Shown here piece by piece: positions 50,579-55,807 of a stretch of DNA of 55,807 nt. The stretch is taken from the NCBI GenBank assembly GCA_021323535.1, contig JAJONO010000053.1:1-55807 (forward strand), written 5' to 3'. This DNA is from Bacteroidota bacterium. Its GTDB lineage: Bacteria; Bacteroidota; Bacteroidia; B-17B0; Aurantibacillaceae. A program made the position numbers and the translations under genes. Numbering within the stretch: the first letter of the stretch is position 1; each line of letters opens with the position of its first letter. Below the pieces are notes generated by a model. That model searched no databases. It worked only from the letters and a program-made list of their open reading frames with translations, and was not told where the DNA came from.

Positions 50579-50604
50579 TATTAATCGTAATATTACGATT
50601 AATA
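50579..50604. promoter_or_regulatory. 26-bp perfect palindrome upstream of sigZ
   Basis: A perfect inverted repeat centred between 50591 and 50592, core TTAATCGTAATATTACGATT plus AA. It lies 10-35 bases before the sigZ ATG. The CGTAA..TTACG half-sites resemble operators of ArsR/SmtB-type metal-responsive repressors. A CAATTTTG box (plus coordinates 50614-50621, minus strand) just upstream could be the -7 element, placing the palindrome at the transcription start. Confidence 0.7.
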
Positions 50605-50643
50605 AATGAGCTGGCAAAATTGGGAAGAAAGAAGAATGGTTTT

Positions 50644-51198
50644 TTAAGGTTTTTTGGTAACGTGTTTAACGGTATCGGGCTTTTGTTTCACATTCCACTT
50701 ACCACGAAGTGTGGTCCAGCAATCAAAGGTTTCTTTTACGTCTTTTTCAGTGGCCCAGATGCCATAACCTTTCGGAATGTAACGGTTAAGTACCCTGGCG
50801 AATTTTAAAGCCGTTAAATTAAATGTATTGGTTAGTTCGTAATTAACGCGTTTTGCTCCACTGCTTACGCGCATAAAATGAATACCGCCGTTTTGAATAC
50901 AGGGATTGTAATCGCTCACCAAAGTGTCTTTACAGCCTTTTAAAACAGCCATAACAGAGTCAAGCGCACCTTGTTTTAATTTTACAGAGAATTCCTGAGG
51001 CTTCGATGTCCAGTCGGATTTCGAATATGCCGTGTCGGTTTCTATTGTATATTTCATGGTATTACCAGAGACTTCGATCATTGGATACATTTTTTTTCCA
51101 ATGTTGGAGCCAATACCGGCATAACTGTAAGAAATTTTGAGGGAAGGATTTTGGGCCGCTAACTGCAGGCAGAACAATAAGGCAATCAGTATTCTCAT
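50644..51198 (-). CDS. Secreted protein of unknown function
   Basis: A 184-residue protein with a signal peptide (1-15, ending AAQ) and a mainly beta mature part with three cysteines (CKDTL, PCIQNGG, FDCWTTL). Its C-terminal tail is Lys/Thr/Pro-rich. I recognise no family. It is a single gene, 75 bases upstream of sigZ on the same strand. Confidence 0.7.
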   Translation of the reverse strand: MRILIALLFCLQLAAQNPSLKISYSYAGIGSNIGKKMYPMIEVSGNTMKYTIETDTAYSKSDWTSKPQEFSVKLKQGALDSVMAVLKGCKDTLVSDYNPCIQNGGIHFMRVSSGAKRVNYELTNTFNLTALKFARVLNRYIPKGYGIWATEKDVKETFDCWTTLRGKWNVKQKPDTVKHVTKKP

Positions 51199-51318
51199 TG
51201 TTGTTTTGTTTAGAATACTAAATGTAATACATTTTTTTTCATAAACAAATACTGTATGGATTTAGTCACTCGTGTTTAACTTTTTGTTGTGAAAGTGAGC
51301 GTGGAGAAGGGGAATGAT

Positions 51319-51693
51319 CTACTCACTCCCCGTTGGCTGAATTGTATCCGTTTCCACCATTAACATAACGGTTTTCTTTGGGGCGCGCGGACGATGCATT
51401 AATCCTTTTGTAATAGTGACGCCTTGTCCAGGGTTCAGTTCAATGGTGCGATCTTCAAGATCGATGAGTAATTGTCCTTCTACAATGTAAAAGAATTCAT
51501 CTTCGTTCTCATGTTTGTGCCAGTGGTATTCGCCTTCCACAATTCCCAAACGCACAACGCTGTCGTTTACTTTTGTCAGCGTCTGGTTCCACCATTTGTC
51601 TTTACACTCTTTTACCAGTTGTGGCACATCTACCGTTTCGAGATGTTTGTATTTAACGTCCATTAAGGTAACGTAGTTGTATTCTTTGCTCAT
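51319..51693 (-). CDS. Cupin-domain protein
   Basis: A 124-residue cytosolic single-domain cupin. Motif 1 is HWHKHENEDEFFYIVEGQLLI (metal ligands His57, His59 and Glu63 approximately), and motif 2 is PGQGVTITKGLMHRP. The jelly-roll with intact metal ligands suggests a small dioxygenase or isomerase, or a binding protein. Substrate unknown. Confidence 0.88.
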   Translation of the reverse strand: MSKEYNYVTLMDVKYKHLETVDVPQLVKECKDKWWNQTLTKVNDSVVRLGIVEGEYHWHKHENEDEFFYIVEGQLLIDLEDRTIELNPGQGVTITKGLMHRPRAPKKTVMLMVETDTIQPTGSE

Positions 51694-51746
51694 ATTATTT
51701 TGTTTTTAGTCTTGTTTCCTGGTTCTTGATTCTTGTTTCTCACTTT

Positions 51747-52268
51747 TTATTTTAAAGAGATCTTCAGTTCCATTTCATTTTTCATCATCAGTAAAACTTC
51801 AGCATTTCCTTTTGCATCGTCCACCGGATGGTGTGTATGTTCTGTTTTACGCAGATGTTTCCAGGTAGCGAAGGTATCTTTCTGAATGCCGCAATACAGA
51901 TCGGCCAATCTCCTCGAAGAAAAACCAAACGGATTTCTTCCAAGGAAATGATGAAAGTACCAGCAGATGAACATCCAGTCGAAACCATTATTGTCGCTGA
52001 TAAAAACCGGTCGTCCCTTCGAATGTTGTTTGATCCAGTTCTCAAATTTCTCCATTACTTCTTTGGGATCATCGAAAGTTAATGTTTCTTCTCTCGAAAA
52101 CCCTGAAATGGCAAGCGCCTCCGGAACGAATTTATCAGAGATTGGTTTTGTTTTTCCGTAAAATGTTTTGTCGAGTGTTTCATCCACCAGCACAGCTCCG
52201 AAGCAGATCATGGAATAATCTCCAGGAATAGGGCCGTCTGATTCGATATCGACCATTATGTAGCTCAT
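51747..52268 (-). CDS. DEDD-type 3'-5' exonuclease
   Basis: A 173-residue protein. ExoI is VDIESDGP (Asp7, Glu9), ExoII is around FISDNNGFDWMF (Asp near 97), and ExoIII is EHTHHPVDDAKGNAEVL (His and Asp). The order fits the DnaQ/RNase T (DEDDh) family, and length matches a lone exonuclease domain. It may act in RNA or DNA 3' end trimming. The 54 bases upstream of the cupin gene contain the word repeat at 51706-51745. Confidence 0.87.
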   Translation of the reverse strand: MSYIMVDIESDGPIPGDYSMICFGAVLVDETLDKTFYGKTKPISDKFVPEALAISGFSREETLTFDDPKEVMEKFENWIKQHSKGRPVFISDNNGFDWMFICWYFHHFLGRNPFGFSSRRLADLYCGIQKDTFATWKHLRKTEHTHHPVDDAKGNAEVLLMMKNEMELKISLK

Positions 52269-52294
52269 AATTTTATGATAAAGGTATCAAAGTT

Positions 52295-53227
52295 TTAAAT
52301 TGAAACCGAAGATTTTTCAAGAAGCAAAGTAATTCCGTCTTCTTCATTACTGAACTTTACTAATCCTTTTCCTTCAGCCAACCAAATAAAGGAAGTGTCT
52401 TTTATATAATCGCCCCATGGAGCAGATTGCCATGGAAATTGTTTCGGAAGCTTTTTTGCACACATTCCACAAAGGTCCAATCTTATTTTCAGGCATTTCA
52501 GATTTCCTTCTACCGTTTCAATGTTATCGTATCCTTCGGCATACAAAGCATAAAAGTCTCCTGACGAATAGGAGTGAACTACGTTAATAAATCCGGGCTT
52601 GATATCGGAAGAAAATAAAAGTTGTTTTGAGTGTTCAGTTTTTTCGAATGAACCATTAAAAAATGATCTTAGAACGCTTCTGAAGATGACAAAAACTGAA
52701 TTATTCTCGAAAGTAAAAAGTGCATCATCGAAAAGCAACCTGAACGCAGGCTCCATTTGGTAAAATTCCTTTTCATCGATACGGGTTTTCTTAAACGTAA
52801 ATTCTTCCGTCATCTTCCGGCCGGCGTGTCTGAATTTATAAAAGTTGCCTTCTTTTATTGGAAACCAGGACATTGTTTTAGTAATGGACGGTGACGGATA
52901 AATCAGTTCACTATAACCTTTAATTCCAAAATCCCAATCCATAAATTCCTTGTCTTCACCAAAGTCCATAGAACCCGATACGGAAATAAAAATACATCTT
53001 TCACTGAAAATACTGAAAGCAAGATCAAGACTTTGCCAGGTGGAAGCGGGCATGGAGCCTTCCCAATCAAAGAAAATAAAATGCGGACTCATCCGGCTAT
53101 CCGTCATCAGCCCTTCGAAAATGTGAGCATCGTCTCCTATTTGTGGTTTAATAAACGCAATGGCCTCATCACACTGTTGTGGCGATTCAAATAAAATGGC
53201 GCCGGCTAATTCGTAGGAGTAGGCCAT
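52295..53227 (-). CDS. Unknown protein with TapB/DUF3108-like C-terminus
   Basis: A 310-residue protein starting at the ATG (MAYSYELAGAIL) one base after the OmpA-like gene; the frame runs further upstream but only through that gene's end. The N-terminal part (1-140) is unknown. The C-terminal part (about 150-305), with NLKCLKIRLD and FIWLAEGKGLVKF, looks like lipocalin-like DUF3108/TapB folds. It has CGMC near residue 255. There is no signal peptide, which is odd for that fold. Function unknown. Confidence 0.65.
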   Translation of the reverse strand: MAYSYELAGAILFESPQQCDEAIAFIKPQIGDDAHIFEGLMTDSRMSPHFIFFDWEGSMPASTWQSLDLAFSIFSERCIFISVSGSMDFGEDKEFMDWDFGIKGYSELIYPSPSITKTMSWFPIKEGNFYKFRHAGRKMTEEFTFKKTRIDEKEFYQMEPAFRLLFDDALFTFENNSVFVIFRSVLRSFFNGSFEKTEHSKQLLFSSDIKPGFINVVHSYSSGDFYALYAEGYDNIETVEGNLKCLKIRLDLCGMCAKKLPKQFPWQSAPWGDYIKDTSFIWLAEGKGLVKFSNEEDGITLLLEKSSVSI

Positions 53228-53228
53228 G

Positions 53229-53744
53229 TTAATCTTCTTTTTCTTTTGTGTCGTTTGAACCTTTTTTAAGTTCTGCGAAATCAAAGCTGAGAATTTTAAA
53301 AGTGACTCTTCGGTTTTTCTGATGAAGCTCGTCTTTTTCTTTTTGTGTTTTTGCTTTTGTAATACTACTATTTGTTACGAGGAGTTGTGTTTTTCCCCAT
53401 CCAATGCATTTCAGGCGTTGAGGATTAATGTTTTTTTTGGTTAATTCGTTACGCACAAAGGGTGCTCTCCTGATGGATAATGAATCAGGAATTTTTTCAT
53501 TAGAGCTTGTATGACCATCAATTTGCAATACAATCCCAGGGTTTTCGATTAGTATTTTCGTTAGATTTTCTACCTGCTTATCAAAGGTTATACTATCCGT
53601 TACCCAAAGTGTTTTTGTTAATGGTGTAACAGAATTGTAATTAAAAAGCATTTCAGGGAGTGAAGGGCACGCAAGAAGCTTTTGTGAACGAACGGAATAC
53701 ACTAGAAGGAATACAGATAAAGAATATATCCACTTCAATTTCAT
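53229..53744 (-). CDS. OmpA-like periplasmic protein
   Basis: A 171-residue protein with a signal peptide (1-20). The C-terminal domain (about 60-160) follows the OmpA/MotB plan: VLQIDGHTSSNEKIPDSLSIRRA, VRNELTKKNINPQRL, GWGKT, NRRVTFKIL. It probably binds peptidoglycan. It is the middle gene of three; its start shares a base with the stop of the small gene before it (TAATG), and the next gene starts one base after its stop. Confidence 0.85.
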   Translation of the reverse strand: MKLKWIYSLSVFLLVYSVRSQKLLACPSLPEMLFNYNSVTPLTKTLWVTDSITFDKQVENLTKILIENPGIVLQIDGHTSSNEKIPDSLSIRRAPFVRNELTKKNINPQRLKCIGWGKTQLLVTNSSITKAKTQKEKDELHQKNRRVTFKILSFDFAELKKGSNDTKEKED

Positions 53745-54046
53745 TAATGTAATTTTTCCAATACTAAATAATTCTTCGCATCAAAGATCATATTCAGTAT
53801 TGCAATTCCCTTTTTGTGAGAAAGCTTAAGAACTTCATTTTGTCCCTGCTGTAATTCGAGCTCAATAGGGTTAGAAGTACAAATACGGTCAAGCGTTGCT
53901 TTGATATAATTATTTCCGGGCTCAAGATCGTATTTTCGTGTCTCACCGTTTTTTATGGCGCCAATTTCACGCCCATTCACTTCAATGACAATTGAACGGA
54001 TAGAACTTTTAAATTCTTTTGATCGTATAATGGTTATAGAACTCAT
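53744..54046 (-). CDS. Small PEGA-like beta protein
   Basis: A 100-residue protein without a signal peptide, mainly beta: IVIEVNGREIGAIKNGETRKYDLEPGNN is typical of the small PEGA-like or DUF2846-like domains that present a ligand-binding loop. Its start region has been copied in tandem (54034-54073), which puts a seven-codon frame MSSIKFL just before the true ATG. Co-transcribed with the OmpA-like gene. Function unknown. Confidence 0.7.
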   Translation of the reverse strand: MSSITIIRSKEFKSSIRSIVIEVNGREIGAIKNGETRKYDLEPGNNYIKATLDRICTSNPIELELQQGQNEVLKLSHKKGIAILNMIFDAKNYLVLEKLH

Positions 54047-54073
54047 AAGAACTTTATAGAACTCATAAGAACT
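54034..54073. repeat. 20-bp perfect tandem duplication over a start codon
   Basis: TTATAGAACTCATAAGAACT occurs twice in direct tandem (54034-54053 and 54054-54073). On the minus strand each copy carries an ATG. The upstream one opens a seven-codon frame whose TGA overlaps the ATG of the 100-residue gene. Confidence 0.9.
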
Positions 54074-54099
54074 AAGATACGGAATTCATTAGAGTTTTA

Positions 54100-54182
54100 A
54101 AAGGCTGACGCGAATTTCGCTTATTCCGCGAATTCTTTGGGTGGTACTTTCAATTAGCGAAATTTGCGTAATTAGCGTCAAG
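54100..54182. repeat. Inverted intergenic word repeat
   Basis: TGACGCGAATTTCGCTTATT at left and GCGAAATTTGCGTAATTAGC with GTCA at right are imperfect inverted copies separated by about 30 bases. This is one of several word-like strings between genes in the window and may form a hairpin. Confidence 0.6.
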
Positions 54183-54193
54183 TAAACAATAGT

Positions 54194-54562
54194 TTAATCT
54201 TCTGTCACCGCCACATTCGCCTCAACCGTCTCATTATTCCTCACTTTAACCGGAAGTCCGCCTACAACGATGGGTGGAGTCACTGCATTGTCAATTCCTC
54301 TTCCGTATAAATAATAATTCCCTTTATAACATTTGAAGCTGTAATTACCATCGGCGTCGGCTCTTACTTTATCATCGTACTTTGTAGTATCTGAACCCGG
54401 AAAATCTTTTGCGTCGAATTTAATGAATACAGTTGCATAAGCGATTACTTTTGAGTGATGTTTTACTGAACCTTTCACAGTGCTTTTTCCGCCGAGCTGA
54501 TTTTTTTTGCAGGCAACTCCAACAATAGTAAGTGCGAATAAAAGAATGACAATTTTTTTCAT
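54194..54562 (-). CDS. Small lipoprotein with carboxypeptidase-like (CnaB) fold
   Basis: A 122-residue lipoprotein, started at the ATG giving MKKIVILLFAL; lipobox VGVAC (Cys18). The mature domain has the CarboxypepD_reg-like order: GSVKHHSKVIAYATVFIK, ADADGNYSFKCYKGNYYLY, and a final beta strand. It directly follows the diheme peroxidase gene and could be its periplasmic partner. Function unknown. Confidence 0.75.
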   Translation of the reverse strand: MKKIVILLFALTIVGVACKKNQLGGKSTVKGSVKHHSKVIAYATVFIKFDAKDFPGSDTTKYDDKVRADADGNYSFKCYKGNYYLYGRGIDNAVTPPIVVGGLPVKVRNNETVEANVAVTED

Positions 54563-54563
54563 G

Positions 54564-55641
54564 TTACTGGAAATTTGGATCAGCGAAGCGTTTATCACCC
54601 AGGAATTTATAATCGGTTAATGTATTCAGAAAAGCAATGATGTCAAGTTTTTCCTGAGATGTTAAAGGAATACTTCCGCTTTGCAGCAAAGGATCAATGT
54701 TGGTCATATTGGTTACATTGTTTGTATAATGATCGAGACATTGTTCTATCGAAGCATATCGTCCGTCATGCATGTAAGGCGCTGTCTTCATTATATTTCG
54801 CAGACTCGGCGTTTTAAATTTAAAGGCATCTGTGAGAACGTGAGTAATAGTATAACGTCCGCTGTCTTTAATAAGCGGGTTGACTGAAAGTCCGTTGTTC
54901 CGTAATTGAAAATCAGAAAACAAAGGTTCTTTGTGGCACGAATTACATTTGGTGAGGAAGAGAGCGTATCCGTTTTGTTCCTGTCCGCTTAAAGTTGTTT
55001 CGTTTCTTTTGTAACGATCGTATTTGCTGTTATAAGAATACATCATTCCCATGAATTGGGTCATGGAGCGGAACATCCGTTGCGAGGTGACTTCTTCATC
55101 GCCATAAGCTTTATTGAATAAACTCCTGTATTTACCAGAAGCCTGAAGTTTTGCAATCACCGCGTTAATGTCTTCGGCCATTTCAATGTTTTGCAATCAC
55201 CGCGTTAATGTCTTCGGCCATTTCAATAGGATTGGTAATTGGCCCTATAGGTTGCATTTCAATGTGATTGATGCCGCCATCATGCATAAAGGATGTGTGC
55301 CAGTTCATATTAAAAATTCCTGGTGCATTTCTTGTTCCGTTTACATCGTTAAAACCGTGACTGAATTGATGGTCGGCATGCGCGAAAGCGGAAAACTGCT
55401 GGTGACAACTTCCGCAGGAAATGGTGTTATCCTTAGAGAGCATTGGCTCGTAGAACAGCGCCCGGCCCAATACAAAACGGTCTTCCGAAAGTACATTTAC
55501 GCTGAAAGTATAATTCGGTTGTGGCCATCCTTCAGGAACAATTTCTTTTACATTATCCGTTGGTAAAATCTCAACAATTTTAGGATCTACTTTACAGGAT
55601 AAAACAGCAAGCAATGGAAGTATGAACAGGAATTTCTTCAT
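54564..55641 (-). pseudogene. Diheme cytochrome c peroxidase (MbnH/CcpA type), frame-shifted
   Basis: Two overlapping frames together make one gene. The 5' part (55641-55183) has a lipoprotein signal (AVLSC) and heme site CGSCH (Cys76-His80). The 3' part (55196-54564) has CNSCH and the family end (FKTPSLRN, YMHDGRYAS, LDIIAFLNTL). A 40-bp exact tandem duplication at 55148-55227 joins them out of frame; removing one copy gives a continuous 345-residue protein. Intact proteins of this family reduce peroxide or oxidise Trp in MbnP partners in the periplasm. As it stands the gene is broken, unless this is a sequencing or assembly error. Confidence 0.85.
55148..55227. repeat. 40-bp perfect tandem duplication
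   Basis: A 40-base unit starting GTTTTGCAATCACCGCGTTA and ending GGCCATTTCAAT is present twice head to tail (55148-55187 and 55188-55227). Forty is not a multiple of three, so it shifts the reading frame of the cytochrome peroxidase gene. Confidence 0.95.
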
Positions 55642-55644
55642 TGC

Positions 55645-55807
55645 TTATTGAATGTTTTTGAATGTGATCATATCCGCGTAATTATCCGCGTACATTTTTG
55701 CGGTTGCACCGGCCGACATTTGCGAGTATTGAGTTGTAAAATCAATAAGGGCAGGGTTCTTGAAGAACTCATTCACGTCCACTTTAAAATTGATTTGTTT
55801 TGTTGCT
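55645..55807 (-). CDS. Probable MbnP-like protein, C-terminal part
   Basis: A 53-codon open end of a gene whose 5' part lies outside the window: QINFKVDVNEFFKNPALIDF, then MSAGATAKMYADNYADMI and the stop. The VDV.EFF.NP..ID and ADNYADMI signatures recall the C-terminus of MbnP-like copper/tryptophan-modified proteins, which are usually encoded next to a diheme peroxidase (MbnH), as here (three-base gap). The identity rests on that context and a short match. Confidence 0.55.
   Translation of the reverse strand, partial: ATKQINFKVDVNEFFKNPALIDFTTQYSQMSAGATAKMYADNYADMITFKNIQ

Overview
The window is a chromosomal segment of a member of the Bacteroidota (Cytophaga-Flavobacterium-Sphingobacterium type). 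The evidence is consistent: a PorP/SprF protein, type A and type B type IX secretion (T9SS) sorting domains, GldI-like FKBP lipoproteins, propeller-Y_Y_Y sensors, LytS/LytTR signalling, SpoIIE phosphatases with TPR or propeller inputs, an A+T-rich leader style, TAnnTTTG-type promoter boxes and a CCA-less tRNA gene. The genus cannot be named from this sequence alone.

Layout. Positions 1-133 hold the 3' part of a 5S rRNA gene and its terminator, the end of an rRNA operon. From 9157 down to 191 runs a tightly overlapping minus-strand operon: a large type B T9SS cargo, PorP/SprF, a PD40-PKD protein, a secreted unknown, and a propeller-SpoIIE phosphatase. From 11179 to 9292 lies the most interesting locus: three tandem short Sec-targeted peptides sharing an MKLSH leader start and an exact C-terminal CxxCGxG, followed by a DUF692/MNIO (multinuclear iron oxidase) enzyme. 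This looks like a RiPP-type peptide modification system. Next come an envelope-glycan trio (polytopic membrane protein, methyltransferase, GT9; 16252-11338) and four consecutive peptidyl-prolyl isomerases (19915-16316).

Divergently, nth (endonuclease III) and a histone-H1-like/peroxiredoxin fusion read rightwards (19956-21660). From 21968 to 29435 are miscellaneous envelope and secreted proteins: SRPBCC, a T9SS type A cargo, an alpha/beta hydrolase, an HExxH protein, a YD-repeat protein, and a divergent pair of lipoproteins (LecA-like lectin fold and DUF2235 hydrolase). From 29439 to 42059 is a signalling region with three TPR-SpoIIE phosphatases and a LytS-type kinase/LytTR regulator pair, mixed with decayed genes around a tRNA-Asp and a truncated sensor paralogue. 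After a TTG-started DUF5916 outer-membrane protein come PaiB-like, HPP, selD and mnmH (selenium for tRNA modification).

The stretch 48640-50604 looks like a metal or thiol stress locus: three cysteine-rich exported proteins, a 32-residue CC-repeat peptide, a SigZ-type ECF sigma factor, and a 26-bp perfect palindrome directly upstream of sigZ. The right end holds a cupin, a DEDD exonuclease, an OmpA/TapB-like trio, and a diheme cytochrome c peroxidase broken by a 40-bp tandem duplication beside a probable MbnP-like protein cut by the window edge.

Three kinds of repeat run through the window: intergenic low-complexity word strings (such as variants of ACTATAAACCATTGAC), one GC-rich 22-bp element found inside two different coding regions on opposite sense, and fresh tandem duplications (20 bp and 40 bp). 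All assignments are by eye from sequence and translated products; no database search was run.
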